Shown here: positions 18,748 to 26,985 of the stretch, in pieces
How positions within the stretch are numbered: position 1 is the stretch's first letter
Layout: every line of letters starts with the position of its first letter
Assembly (NCBI RefSeq): GCF_014836955.1
Contig: NZ_JACSPV010000003.1
Coordinates: forward strand, 1-64,000
Reading direction: 5' to 3'
DNA length: 64,000 bases
DNA from: Bacillus norwichensis
GTDB lineage: Bacteria > Bacillota > Bacilli > Bacillales > Bacillaceae_C
Notes under the pieces: model-generated
The model's input: only the letters and a program-made list of their open reading frames with translations
What the model was told of the DNA's origin: nothing
Databases searched by the model: none
Translations under genes and position numbers: made by a program

Positions 18748-19125
18748 TAGTTTCTTCTCAATTTTTTCCAATAAAAGGCTTGGTGACAAAGTTCTACAGG
18801 GGTTTTTCTCTGTGATTACTCTATAAACTTTCTCTAATCACAAGTTTGGCTTTTCTGTGGCTCCATCTTAGTGTAGACTTATACATAGCGGCGGCTTTGG
18901 CAGGTTCTATAAAAATATGGTGTAAAATGTAGAATTTTGTTGAATATAGAAGCCGACAACCAAGAAAATTAACGAATGAAACTCATAAATAATTCAGTAG
19001 AATAAAAGGAAATTACCTGAATTTGCCGAATACATAAATGTAATTACCATGTCAAGGATGATTATTTATGAAAATTCCATATATCAAGCTTAAGATAAAG
19101 ATAGAGTTGAAGGAGGTGCCGCGGA
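18748..19125 (+). other. divIB-ftsA intergenic region with ftsAZ promoters
   Basis: This 378-bp gap takes the place of ylxW-ylxX-sbp. No remnant of those genes is recognisable. It holds a strong SigH promoter match (19005-19031) and an extended -10-like TGGTGTAAAAT near 18920, probably a vegetative promoter with an uncertain -35. The ftsA ribosome-binding site GAAGGAGGTG is near consensus. Confidence 0.6.
19005..19031 (+). promoter_or_regulatory. SigH-type promoter of ftsAZ
   Basis: AAAGGAAAT at 19005-19013, an 11-base spacer and GCCGAAT at 19025-19031 match the SigH consensus (RnAGGAwWW, N11-12, RnnGAAT) at every defined position. B. subtilis ftsAZ has a SigH promoter that raises FtsA and FtsZ at the onset of sporulation for polar septation. 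It lies 94 bases before ftsA. Confidence 0.68.
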
Positions 19126-20418
19126 ATGAATAATAACGAGATGTATGTCAGTCTCGATATAGGAACATCCACAGTAAAGGTGATCATCGGTTCCATGGGC
19201 AGCGATTCCTTAAATGTAATTGGAGTTGGAAATGTAAGTGCCAAAGGAATCCGGAAAGGGTCTATTGTTGATATAGATGAAACGGTTCATTCGATTAAGA
19301 GTGCGGTTGAGCAGGCAGAAAGAATGATTGGGATGAAAATCAATGATGTGATTGTTGGGATTGCAGGTAATCATGTCGCTTTACAGCCTTGCCATGGAGT
19401 GGTGGCCGTATCCAGCCAAAATAGAGAAATAACAAATGATGATGTTGCAAGGGTAATGGATGCAGCTCAAGTTATTTCTATCCCGCCGGAAAGAGAAATC
19501 ATCAATGTGATTCCACGACAATTTATTGTGGATGGATTGGATGAAATTACGGACCCGCGTGGAATGATTGGTGTTCGTCTTGAAATGGAAGGTACCATCA
19601 TTACCGGGGCCAAAACGATTTTACATAATACGCTTCGGTGTGTTGAGCGGGCAGGTTTAAGCATTACAGATATCGTACTACAGCCGCTTGCAGCGGCTGC
19701 TGCAGCCTTATCAAAGGACGAACAGCAGCTTGGCACTGCATTAATTGATATGGGAGGCGGTTCAACAACGCTTTCTATATTTGAAAACGGAAGCATCAAG
19801 AATGTCAGTGTCATTCCGGTAGGTGGGGAACATATCACCAAAGACTTGTCTATTGGTCTAAGGACAGCTACAGAAGATGCGGAAAAAATCAAAGTTACAT
19901 ATGGACATGCATTTTATGATCACGCATCAGAAGAAGAAGTTTTCAGTGTGCCTATCATTGGAAGTGACCAGCATCAGCAATTTAATCAGTTAGAGCTTGC
20001 AGATATCATTGAAGCTAGAATGGAAGAAATTTTTGAGTTGATTCAAGATGAATTGAGTGGAATGGGTGTTACTGATCTTCCGGGAGGTTTCGTATTGACT
20101 GGCGGCTCAGCAAATATGCCAGGGGTTGTCGAACTGGCACAAATGATTTTCCAAAGCAGGGTCAGGATTGCTATTCCGGATTATATCGGTGTCCGTGAGC
20201 CTCAGTATACAACTGCAGTAGGATTGATCAAGTATTCCTACCAGAATGCGAGATTGCAAGGAAGAAGCGTAAGTGCCTCTCCGGTTCATTCGACAACTGA
20301 ACCTGATCACGGCGCAACGGTAGATCCACATCAACCCGCAAGGCAAAAGCTTGAAAAAGACCCGGAAAAGAAAATATCGACTAAAGTTAAAAAGTTTTTT
20401 GGCTACTTTTTTGAATAA
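19126..20418 (+). CDS. ftsA: Cell division protein FtsA
   Basis: This 430-residue actin-like ATPase tethers FtsZ to the membrane. Actin-fold motifs: SLDIGTSTVKVIIG at residues 8-21, ALIDMGGGSTTLSIF near 205 and FVLTGGSANMPGV near 325. The C-terminus carries a membrane-targeting amphipathic helix (KKISTKVKKFFGYFFE). The start ATG follows GGAGGTGCCGCGG. It is 37 bases upstream of ftsZ and cotranscribed with it. The SigH-like promoter upstream links it to sporulation. Confidence 0.96.
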   Translation: MNNNEMYVSLDIGTSTVKVIIGSMGSDSLNVIGVGNVSAKGIRKGSIVDIDETVHSIKSAVEQAERMIGMKINDVIVGIAGNHVALQPCHGVVAVSSQNREITNDDVARVMDAAQVISIPPEREIINVIPRQFIVDGLDEITDPRGMIGVRLEMEGTIITGAKTILHNTLRCVERAGLSITDIVLQPLAAAAAALSKDEQQLGTALIDMGGGSTTLSIFENGSIKNVSVIPVGGEHITKDLSIGLRTATEDAEKIKVTYGHAFYDHASEEEVFSVPIIGSDQHQQFNQLELADIIEARMEEIFELIQDELSGMGVTDLPGGFVLTGGSANMPGVVELAQMIFQSRVRIAIPDYIGVREPQYTTAVGLIKYSYQNARLQGRSVSASPVHSTTEPDHGATVDPHQPARQKLEKDPEKKISTKVKKFFGYFFE

Positions 20419-20455
20419 GCCAGCCGGTTGAATAAAACGAACAGGAGGACATGTC

Positions 20456-21598
20456 ATGTTGGATTTCGATACGAATATTGATTCTTTGGCAACTATAAAG
20501 GTAATCGGAGTTGGCGGCGGGGGGAACAATGCTGTTAACCGCATGATTGAACATGAAGTGCAAGGTGTTGAGTTTATTGCCGTAAATACCGATGCCCAAG
20601 CTTTAAACTTATCTAAAGCTGAAATAAAAATGCAAATTGGCGCAAAATTAACTAGAGGATTGGGAGCAGGTGCTAACCCAGAGGTCGGCAAGAAAGCTGC
20701 CGAAGAAAGCAAGGAACAAATTGAAGAAGCTCTTAAAGGGGCTGATATGGTCTTTGTTACAGCTGGAATGGGTGGAGGCACAGGAACAGGTGCAGCTCCA
20801 GTAATCGCTCGAATTGCTCGAGAACTAGGCGCTTTGACAGTCGGAGTGGTAACACGTCCGTTCACCTTTGAAGGACGCAAACGTGCGAACCAGGCGAGCG
20901 GCGGTATTGACGCCATGAAAGAGTCTGTAGACACTTTAATTGTCATCCCGAACGATAGACTTTTGGAAATCGTTGATAAGAGCACACCGATGCTTGAAGC
21001 TTTCAGGGAAGCTGACAATGTATTGAGACAGGGTGTACAGGGGATTTCTGATTTAATCGCTGTTCCAGGATTGATCAACCTTGATTTTGCTGATGTTAAA
21101 ACTATCATGACTAATAAAGGTTCAGCTTTGATGGGAATTGGTGTGGCTACAGGAGAAAATAGGGCTGCCGAAGCCGCTAAGAAAGCTATCTCCTCTCCAT
21201 TGCTTGAAACTTCCATTGATGGAGCTCAAGGTGTCCTGATGAATATTACAGGTGGAACCAACTTGAGTCTCTATGAAGTACAGGAAGCCGCTGATATTGT
21301 GGCAACAGCTTCCGATCAAGAAGTGAACATGATCTTTGGTTCTGTCATTAATGATAACTTAAAGGATGAAATCGTGGTTACAGTGATTGCTACCGGATTT
21401 AATGAAACGCAAGTCCAATCAACGCCACAAAATCCGTTGTTTGGTCAAATGAGGAATCAGCAAAATAATAATCAGGTTCCGAACCGTGAACAGAAAAGGG
21501 AAGAGGCACAGGAGCCAGTAAGAACCTCCCAGCAGCAGCCTCCTGAAGATACCCTTGATATCCCGACTTTTCTTAGAAACAGAAATAGAAGAAGATAA
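20456..21598 (+). CDS. ftsZ: Cell division GTPase FtsZ
   Basis: This 380-residue tubulin homologue forms the Z ring. Residues 1-60 carry [15 protein letters not shown] for nucleotide binding. The tubulin signature [10 protein letters not shown] lies near residue 107. The T7 loop [11 protein letters not shown] is near 207. After a Gln/Asn-rich linker, the C-terminal peptide [15 protein letters not shown] is the docking site for FtsA, SepF and others. The ATG follows AGGAGG. SepF is encoded at 25949. Two hairpins directly after the stop end the ftsAZ transcript. Confidence 0.97.
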   Translation: MLDFDTNIDSLATIKVIGVGGGGNNAVNRMIEHEVQGVEFIAVNTDAQALNLSKAEIKMQIGAKLTRGLGAGANPEVGKKAAEESKEQIEEALKGADMVFVTAGMGGGTGTGAAPVIARIARELGALTVGVVTRPFTFEGRKRANQASGGIDAMKESVDTLIVIPNDRLLEIVDKSTPMLEAFREADNVLRQGVQGISDLIAVPGLINLDFADVKTIMTNKGSALMGIGVATGENRAAEAAKKAISSPLLETSIDGAQGVLMNITGGTNLSLYEVQEAADIVATASDQEVNMIFGSVINDNLKDEIVVTVIATGFNETQVQSTPQNPLFGQMRNQQNNNQVPNREQKREEAQEPVRTSQQQPPEDTLDIPTFLRNRNRRR

Positions 21599-21609
21599 TA
21601 ACGTAACAA

Positions 21610-21677
21610 GAAACCAGGTGATCCACCTGGTTTCAGCTTGTAGAGAAAGTAGGTGTTTTTCTCTGCAAGCTTTTTTG
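21610..21677 (+). terminator. Double hairpin terminator after ftsZ
   Basis: The first hairpin GAAACCAGGTG/CACCTGGTTTC spans 21610-21634. The second, AGCTTGTAGAGAA/TTCTCTGCAAGCT with one wobble, ends in TTTTTT at 21672-21677. The remaining 270 bases up to spoIIGA hold the spoIIG promoter. Confidence 0.85.
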
Positions 21678-21838
21678 TTTTTACCCGTGTTCATCTTATC
21701 TCTCCTCCTTTCCCTGTCTGGCGAGTTTCGTTGCTTTCCCTCACGCGGGTGATCATAAATACTCCTATCAGTTTCTCTCCCTCATTAGTCATTCTTCGAT
21801 GTAAATTGTGAAAACTTCTATAAATTCACATACAGGAA

Positions 21839-21871
21839 GTGACACATTCCATTTTTAGCGTCCGTTATACT
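21839..21871 (+). promoter_or_regulatory. spoIIG promoter (SigA with long spacer, Spo0A type)
   Basis: GTGACA (21839-21844) and TATACT (21866-21871) are 21 bases apart. The B. subtilis spoIIG promoter has near-consensus SigA elements with an unusually long spacer (22 bp) and needs phosphorylated Spo0A. A partial 0A-box-like TTCGATG (5 of 7 bases to TTCGACA) lies upstream at 21795-21801. Match of the arrangement is seen; control by Spo0A is inference. Confidence 0.62.
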
Positions 21872-21946
21872 AATCATTAATAGAAAAAGCAAAGCAAAAA
21901 GTAATATGAATTCCTTAGCCTCTTTGGAGGGGGGCCTTTAAAAATT

Positions 21947-22873
21947 ATGATCATTTACATGGATGTCATTTGGTTTTTGAATTTCCTTGTAGACAGCTTG
22001 CTACTCTGGATTACTGCAATCTTTTTGAAGAGACAGGTGAAGACCAGGAGAATCATGGTGGGCGGGCTTGTAGGCTCAAGCTTGATTCTGCTCGCTATTA
22101 CTCCATTGGCCACTGCAGCAAGTCATCCTATCTTTAAAATGGGTACATCTATTTGTATGATCTTTATCGTATTTGGATTTAAGAGATTCGGGTCCTTTCT
22201 TTCCTGTTTGTTGACATTTTATTTTTCCACATTTCTTATGGGCGGGATTTTACTCGGCACTCACTATTTTGTCACCTACAATTTTAGAATTAGCACAGCA
22301 GTATCATTGGAAAGCATCCGGGGATTCGGAGATCCGGTCAGCTGGCTGTTTGTAGCAGCTGTGTTTCCGATTGCTTGGCATTTTTCGAGGAAGAGAGTAG
22401 AGGACTTAACCATATCTTCTATTGAATACGATGTTCTTGTTGATGTTACTATTCAAATCAATGGACTCGATCTACAAGTGAAAGGACTGATTGATAGCGG
22501 AAATCAATTATATGACCCTATTTCCAAAACTCCAGTGATGATTGCTGCTGTAACAAATCTGAAAAGTCAATTGCCAGCGGAGATTCTATTATTGGCAGAC
22601 AAGAATAGCAACCCTATCGAGCTGGCCGATAAAATTCCAGAAGCATGGAGTGAAAGAATGAGACTGATTCCTGCAAAAACACTTGGAACGAATAATCAAT
22701 TGCTTTGTGCATTCAAGCCTGAGGCTATATATCTTCAAATGGGAGAAGAAAGGAAAGCAGCCCAAAAAGCTCTGATTATTTTTACTGACCAAGAATTATC
22801 CAGTGAGGGTCGCTTTCAATGCATTGTACACCCTGCAATAGTAGAACAGGCTGTTGTACAAACTGCCTCTTAG
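21947..22873 (+). CDS. spoIIGA: Pro-SigE processing aspartic protease SpoIIGA
   Basis: This 308-residue membrane protease cleaves pro-SigE in the mother cell after a signal from SpoIIR in the forespore. About five membrane helices occupy residues 1-155. The C-terminal domain resembles one half of a retropepsin with the active-site motif DSGN; its Asp is residue 183, the catalytic position in B. subtilis. The ATG lies 13 bases after GGAGGGGGG, somewhat far. It is followed 36 bases later by its substrate gene sigE, as in other endospore formers. Confidence 0.95.
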   Translation: MIIYMDVIWFLNFLVDSLLLWITAIFLKRQVKTRRIMVGGLVGSSLILLAITPLATAASHPIFKMGTSICMIFIVFGFKRFGSFLSCLLTFYFSTFLMGGILLGTHYFVTYNFRISTAVSLESIRGFGDPVSWLFVAAVFPIAWHFSRKRVEDLTISSIEYDVLVDVTIQINGLDLQVKGLIDSGNQLYDPISKTPVMIAAVTNLKSQLPAEILLLADKNSNPIELADKIPEAWSERMRLIPAKTLGTNNQLLCAFKPEAIYLQMGEERKAAQKALIIFTDQELSSEGRFQCIVHPAIVEQAVVQTAS

Positions 22874-22909
22874 ATACACGTTTCAAATTAAATGGGAGGA
22901 GGAGACTGA

Positions 22910-23629
22910 GTGAAAAGAATTCGCCTGCATCTCACTTATTATTGGTATAAGGTGCTTAAAAAGCTGGGATGGAAATCTGATGAAATTTATTATATAGGAG
23001 GGAGTGAAGCGTTACCTCCACCTCTTTCTCGCGAAGAGGAAGCGATTTTGCTTAAGAAGCTCCCAAATGGTGACAAGACAGCAAGATCCATGTTAATTGA
23101 GAGAAACCTCCGATTGGTAGTGTATATTGCACGAAAATTTGAAAATACGGGGATTAATATCGAAGACTTAATAAGCATTGGTACAATCGGACTAATTAAG
23201 GCGGTTAACACATTCAACCCAGAAAAGAAAATAAAGCTGGCTACATACGCATCAAGGTGTATTGAAAATGAAATTTTAATGTATTTGAGACGAAATAATA
23301 AAATCAGGTCTGAGGTATCCTTTGATGAACCATTAAATATTGACTGGGATGGGAATGAACTGCTGTTATCAGATGTTTTGGGGACTGATAATGATATTAT
23401 TACAAGGGATATAGAGGCCCATGTTGATAAAAAGCTTTTGCTGACAGCTCTTCAAAAACTTACTCAACGTGAGAAACAAATTATGGAGTTGCGATTTGGC
23501 TTGGCTGGTGAGGAAGAGAAGACGCAGAAAGATGTGGCCGAAATTTTAGGGATTTCACAGTCTTATATTTCTCGCCTTGAAAAAAGGATTATCAAACGGC
23601 TTCGAAAGGAATTTAACAAAATGATATAA
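22910..23629 (+). CDS. sigE: RNA polymerase sigma factor SigE (pro-SigE)
   Basis: This 239-residue sigma-70 family factor directs early mother-cell transcription. The N-terminal pro-sequence (about residues 1-27) is basic and amphipathic and ends before [14 protein letters not shown], the known processing region cut by SpoIIGA. Region 2 has [16 protein letters not shown] and [16 protein letters not shown]. Region 4 has [13 protein letters not shown] and a helix-turn-helix [18 protein letters not shown]. The start is GTG after GGGAGGAGGA. A structured repeat separates it from sigG. Confidence 0.97.
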   Translation: MKRIRLHLTYYWYKVLKKLGWKSDEIYYIGGSEALPPPLSREEEAILLKKLPNGDKTARSMLIERNLRLVVYIARKFENTGINIEDLISIGTIGLIKAVNTFNPEKKIKLATYASRCIENEILMYLRRNNKIRSEVSFDEPLNIDWDGNELLLSDVLGTDNDIITRDIEAHVDKKLLLTALQKLTQREKQIMELRFGLAGEEEKTQKDVAEILGISQSYISRLEKRIIKRLRKEFNKMI

Positions 23630-23640
23630 TGCGATTTGTT

Positions 23641-23835
23641 TAAATTCATTCAGCAGAAGTCTCCCACATTTATAAGTGATGAGATGAATGCGAATTGTTA
23701 CTCCATTTAGTGGGAATTCAAGCCTCGGCTGAATAAAGTTAAATTCTGCGGACGAATGCCATAGACTTTCAGAGGAAATTTATCGAGTGAAGCTCGATAA
23801 AATCTGGGCGCAAATATCCTAAGGAGTATTTGATT
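23641..23835 (+). repeat. Dispersed structured repeat, copy C
   Basis: TAAATTCATTCAGC (23641) pairs imperfectly with GCTGAATAAAGTTA (23728-23741), enclosing CCCACA...TAGTGGG. A perfect hairpin TTTATCGAG/CTCGATAAA spans 23779-23801. The last stem CAAATATCCT/AGGAGTATTTG differs from copy A (CAAATACGCC/GGCGCATTTG) by changes on both strands that keep pairing. It fills most of the 324-bp sigE-sigG gap. Confidence 0.7.
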
Positions 23836-23892
23836 CTAATCTATCCCTAACGGATCGGTATGTTTTTTTCATATTTCCATGCGTTGAGCAAT

Positions 23893-23921
23893 GCATATAT
23901 TTTCCTCCTGCGGAGATACTT
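23893..23921 (+). promoter_or_regulatory. SigF/SigG-type promoter of sigG
   Basis: GCATA (23893-23897) and GGAGATACTT (23912-23921) match forespore SigF elements; the -10 fits GGnrAnAnT fully. The spacer is 14 bases, one shorter than the usual 15. sigG is transcribed by SigF and then SigG in the B. subtilis forespore. Confidence 0.6.
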
Positions 23922-23955
23922 ATTTCTAGCAGCTCCTGCTAGGAGGGAAATAAGT
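23918..23955 (+). promoter_or_regulatory. RNA hairpin over the sigG ribosome-binding site
   Basis: ACTTATTTC (23918-23926) pairs perfectly with GAAATAAGT (23947-23955), and TAGCAG (23927-23932) pairs with CTGCTA (23936-23941) around a three-base loop. The Shine-Dalgarno GGAGG (23942-23946) is caught in a bulge and the first two bases of the GTG start are in the stem. A leader stem-loop that limits SigG translation has been described for B. subtilis. Confidence 0.65.
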
Positions 23956-24736
23956 GAAGCGAAATAAAGTAGAAATATGCGGTGTGGATACTTCAAAGCT
24001 ACCTGTCCTTAAAAATCTAGAAATGCGGGAACTTTTAAAGCAAATGCAAGAAGGGGATTTGACAGCAAGAGAGAAACTGATCAATGGGAATCTCCGTCTG
24101 GTATTAAGTGTTATTCAGCGGTTTAATAACAGGGGAGAATATGTGGACGACTTGTTCCAAGTTGGCTGCATCGGTTTGATGAAATCAATCGACAACTTTG
24201 ATCTAAGCCAGAACGTCCGGTTTTCCACCTATGCTGTTCCGATGATTATAGGGGAAATCCGCCGTTATTTGCGGGATAACAATCCTATCCGTGTTTCACG
24301 GTCATTGCGCGATATCGCTTATAAAGCACTCCATGTAAGGGAACGCCTCATGGCAAAAACCTCCAAGGAACCCACGGCGGCAGAAATTGCGAGGGAATTG
24401 GAGATACCGCATGAAGACGTTGTTTTTGCGCTGGATGCTATTCAGGATCCTGTATCATTATTTGAGCCAATTTATAATGACGGTGGCGATCCGATATTCG
24501 TCATGGATCAATTGAGTGATGAGAAGAGCCGTGACAGTCACTGGATCGAAGAGATTGCATTACATGATGGGCTGCAGCGGCTCAATGATAGGGAGAAAAT
24601 GATCATTCGAAAGCGCTTTTTTCAAGGGAAAACCCAGATGGAGGTGGCAGAAGAAATCGGAATTTCACAAGCGCAAGTGTCTCGTCTCGAAAAGGCTGCC
24701 ATCAAACAAATGAATAAAAATATTAATATTCAATAA
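23954..24736 (+). CDS. sigG: Forespore RNA polymerase sigma factor SigG
   Basis: This 260-residue sigma factor controls late forespore genes. The N-terminus MKRNKVEICGVDTSKLPVL matches the SigG family, including the short region known to bind the anti-sigma factors. Region 2 has NLRLVLSVIQRFNNRGE and DDLFQVGCIGLMKSIDNFD. Region 3 has EPTAAEIARELEIPHEDV, and region 4 ends with VAEEIGISQAQVSRLEK. The GTG start is embedded in a hairpin. A 44-nt perfect inverted repeat ends the transcript. Length equals B. subtilis SigG (260). Confidence 0.97.
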   Translation: MKRNKVEICGVDTSKLPVLKNLEMRELLKQMQEGDLTAREKLINGNLRLVLSVIQRFNNRGEYVDDLFQVGCIGLMKSIDNFDLSQNVRFSTYAVPMIIGEIRRYLRDNNPIRVSRSLRDIAYKALHVRERLMAKTSKEPTAAEIARELEIPHEDVVFALDAIQDPVSLFEPIYNDGGDPIFVMDQLSDEKSRDSHWIEEIALHDGLQRLNDREKMIIRKRFFQGKTQMEVAEEIGISQAQVSRLEKAAIKQMNKNINIQ

Positions 24737-24745
24737 AGTTTTTTT

Positions 24746-24795
24746 AGAGGTCAGCCCCCCTTTACTATAGTAAAGGGGGGCTGACCTCTGTTCTT
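24746..24795 (+). terminator. Terminator after sigG (44-nt perfect palindrome)
   Basis: AGAGGTCAGCCCCCCTTTAC pairs with its exact complement around a short ATAG centre (24746-24789), followed by a T-rich tract. As a symmetric structure preceded by a T-run it could act in both directions. Confidence 0.85.
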
Positions 24796-24888
24796 TTCTA
24801 TATCATGAATGGTGGGGCAAATAGCATATATATGGATTAAGAGGGAGTGGGCTCCTGTCTAAATGAACGACGGAAGCGGGGAATGAAC

Positions 24889-25164
24889 ATGGTGAGGATT
24901 TCGGAGTTCCAAATAAAAGACGTTGTCAATATTTCAGATGGGAGAAAGCTGGGGAACATAAGTGATATTGAGATAAACTTGGATACAGGCAGGATAGAGT
25001 CGATTGTTATAAGCGCCGCAGGAAAGCTTTTGGGTTTTTTTGGAAAAGAGGATGAAGTGGTCATCCCATGGAACCAAATTATTAAAATCGGAGAAGATGT
25101 CATTCTTGTAAGGTACAGCGGGTCCCAATATACTCAACAACAGCTTGGAACACCAAAAGACTAG
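24889..25164 (+). CDS. ylmC: YlmC/YmxH family PRC-barrel protein
   Basis: This protein of about 91 residues has the YlmC/YmxH pattern: RISEFQIKDVVNISDGRKLG, then ISDIEINLDTGRIESIV and FFGKEDEVVIPWNQI. It is a small beta-rich PRC-barrel-like protein. Its function is not established; the family is conserved next to sigG or with sporulation genes in endospore formers. The frame opens at GTG 24847, but the ATG at 24889 (or 24883) agrees with the family start and a GGGGAA site. In B. subtilis ylmD follows, but here ylmE comes next. Confidence 0.85.
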   Translation: MVRISEFQIKDVVNISDGRKLGNISDIEINLDTGRIESIVISAAGKLLGFFGKEDEVVIPWNQIIKIGEDVILVRYSGSQYTQQQLGTPKD

Positions 25165-25256
25165 ATAATTCGGATGCCGTTCGCATATTTTTGTGGTACA
25201 CTTAAGAAAATGTCTTTTCTTAGGAAAAACAAGAAGATACAATAGGGGTAATCAAC

Positions 25257-25931
25257 GTGAAAGATGTAAAAGAAAATTTAGCTTTTATTCAAGATCAAAT
25301 AGCAGAAGCATGCGAACGGTCAAGCCGTAATCAGGAAGATATTCATATTGTGGCGGTTACGAAATATGTACCGGTCGAAAGAGCTGCCGAAGCTTTGGAA
25401 GCCGGCATTCAGAATCTTGGAGAAAACCGTGACGAAGGTTTATTGAGTAAGTGGGAGGTATTGAAGGACAGGCCCTTGTGGCATTTTATTGGAAGCCTTC
25501 AATCCCGTAAAGTTAGAAATATAATTGATAAAGTGGAGTATATCCATTCACTCGACCGCTTGTCTTTGGCAAAAGAAATTAATAAACGTGCCAGCAAAAA
25601 GATCAAATGTTTTATTCAGATCAATGTTTCGGGTGAGGAATCCAAGCATGGTCTCCAGCCTGAGGATACAGTAGGATTTATACAGCAGCTTGAGGCCTAT
25701 GAAAATATAGAGGTTGTTGGTTTGATGACTATGGCTCCGCATACGGATGATGAAGAAGTATTGCGGACATGCTTCCGCCACTTAAGAAGCCTTAAAGAGG
25801 AAGTTGAAGGGCTGGGATTAAAGCATGCGCCATGTCATGAGTTATCGATGGGGATGTCAAATGACTTTAAAATAGCCATTGAAGAAGGGGCAACATTCAT
25901 ACGAATAGGTTCTGCCCTTGTCGGAGAATGA
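25257..25931 (+). CDS. ylmE: YggS/YlmE family pyridoxal-phosphate homeostasis protein
   Basis: This 224-residue protein has an alanine-racemase-type TIM barrel without the second domain. The PLP lysine is in the motif VAVTKYV near residue 36. FIGSLQSRK near residue 82, [12 protein letters not shown] near 122 and the C-terminal [28 protein letters not shown] are family signatures. Members keep free vitamin B6 and amino-acid pools in balance and have no known catalytic turnover. The start is GTG. The stop lies 17 bases before the sepF start, which fits cotranscription. Confidence 0.93.
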   Translation: MKDVKENLAFIQDQIAEACERSSRNQEDIHIVAVTKYVPVERAAEALEAGIQNLGENRDEGLLSKWEVLKDRPLWHFIGSLQSRKVRNIIDKVEYIHSLDRLSLAKEINKRASKKIKCFIQINVSGEESKHGLQPEDTVGFIQQLEAYENIEVVGLMTMAPHTDDEEVLRTCFRHLRSLKEEVEGLGLKHAPCHELSMGMSNDFKIAIEEGATFIRIGSALVGE

Positions 25932-25948
25932 TGCTGAGGAGGCCAAAA

Positions 25949-26392
25949 ATGGGCATTAAATCAAAGTTCAAAAATTTTTTCCTATTAGAAGATGAGTATG
26001 AATATGAAGAAGAAAAAAATGAAGTTGAACCTCAAGCAGAAAAAGAACCGATGAAGCCAGCATCCAATCGAAAACAAAATGTTGTTAGCCTTCAAAGTGT
26101 GCAGCAATCTTCAAAGGTTGTCCTGATTGAACCAAGAGTGTATGCCGAAGCGCAAGAAGTAGCCGATCATCTTGGCAATCGCCGTGCAGTTGTAGTCAAC
26201 TTACAGCGTATCCAGCATGATCAGGCAGTAAGAATTGTCGATTTCTTAAGCGGTACGGTTTATGCGATAGGCGGGGATATCCAAAGAGTCGGTAGGGATA
26301 TTTTCCTTTGCACCCCGGATAATGTAGAAGTATCCGGAAACATTACCGAAATGTTTGATGATGAGAATTATGAAGATCCGAGGTGGTCATAA
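25949..26392 (+). CDS. sepF: Cell division protein SepF
   Basis: This 147-residue protein anchors FtsZ to the membrane and overlaps with FtsA function. The N-terminus [13 protein letters not shown] is the amphipathic membrane-binding helix. A Glu-rich linker (about residues 15-40) follows. The C-terminal FtsZ-binding DUF552 domain has [19 protein letters not shown] and [37 protein letters not shown]. An ATG at 25928 opens the frame, but the GAGGAGG site and the conserved amphipathic helix fix the start at 25949. Confidence 0.94.
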   Translation: MGIKSKFKNFFLLEDEYEYEEEKNEVEPQAEKEPMKPASNRKQNVVSLQSVQQSSKVVLIEPRVYAEAQEVADHLGNRRAVVVNLQRIQHDQAVRIVDFLSGTVYAIGGDIQRVGRDIFLCTPDNVEVSGNITEMFDDENYEDPRWS

Positions 26393-26397
26393 ACGGT

Positions 26398-26661
26398 ATG
26401 GATTTTGTAATAGCGATTGTAGTTCAACTGATAAGCCTGTATTCTTGGGCATTGATTATTTATATCTTGATGTCCTGGTTTCCGAATGCCAGAGAATCAT
26501 CAATAGGCCAATTTCTTGGAAGGATATGTGAACCTTATTTGGAGCCTTTCCGAAGAATTGTTCCACCACTGGGAATGATTGATATTTCCCCGATTGTTGC
26601 GTTTTTAGTTCTTAAACTGGCTACAGCAGGGCTGTGGGAAATTTCCAGATGGGTAGGCTAA
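26398..26661 (+). CDS. ylmG: YggT/YlmG family membrane protein
   Basis: This protein of about 87 residues has two hydrophobic helices: about 3-27 ([22 protein letters not shown]) and 57-80. The segment between them, [21 protein letters not shown], is the YggT signature. Members are involved in division or nucleoid and membrane organisation, but the molecular role is not settled. A GTG at 26383 inside sepF would add five residues and also opens the frame; alignment favours the ATG at 26398. A terminator follows directly. Confidence 0.9.
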   Translation: MDFVIAIVVQLISLYSWALIIYILMSWFPNARESSIGQFLGRICEPYLEPFRRIVPPLGMIDISPIVAFLVLKLATAGLWEISRWVG

Positions 26662-26693
26662 AAAAGGATAGCTGAACAGCTTTCCTTTTTTTA
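26660..26693 (+). terminator. Rho-independent terminator after ylmG
   Basis: AAAAAGGATAGCT and AGCTTTCCTTTTT form a short stem with one imperfection, ending in seven Ts. It separates ylmG from the structured spacer and ylmH. Confidence 0.72.
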
Positions 26694-26696
26694 TCG

Positions 26697-26960
26697 CCTA
26701 AGAAGCATAAAGTCTAGTAAATCTTGTTAGGTTTGGCACTGACGGGTAGAATATCTGGTGCCACTGAGTACAGAGATGCGTTAACTTGAGCGACTAGACA
26801 TTGTGCACATGCAAGTGTGCTAGTGCAAGCAAAGTGACCGGACGTCGTGTTTGAGCCAGCCGACCGATATCCCAATAGATAAAATGTGGTGACTAAAGGT
26901 GCTCAAACCCTGTCTAACAGAGTATGTCTAGCCTGGCTGAGGTAAGAAGCACTTACCCGT
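26697..26960. other. Structured non-coding spacer (ylmG-ylmH)
   Basis: The 324-bp gap holds no gene but several inverted repeats: TCTAGT/ACTAGA, TGGCAC/GTGCCA around 26740-26770, GTTTGAGC/GCTCAAAC around 26849-26910 and the hairpin GGTAAG/CTTACC near 26942-26957. This density of pairing is higher than in ordinary spacers here. It may be a small RNA, a repeat unit or a leader of ylmH. No family was recognised. Confidence 0.45.
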
Positions 26961-26985
26961 TTTTCGCAATAGGAGTTGTATCCAA

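Noticed and set aside
20107-21216. A 369-codon minus-strand open frame across ftsA and ftsZ
   Set aside because: It lies opposite two clearly conserved genes, has Ala/Pro/Ser-rich low-complexity composition typical of antisense frames, and no family resemblance.
24746-24789. The palindrome after sigG as a phage attachment site
   Set aside because: No integrase, tRNA gene or direct repeat is nearby; a terminator is the simpler reading.
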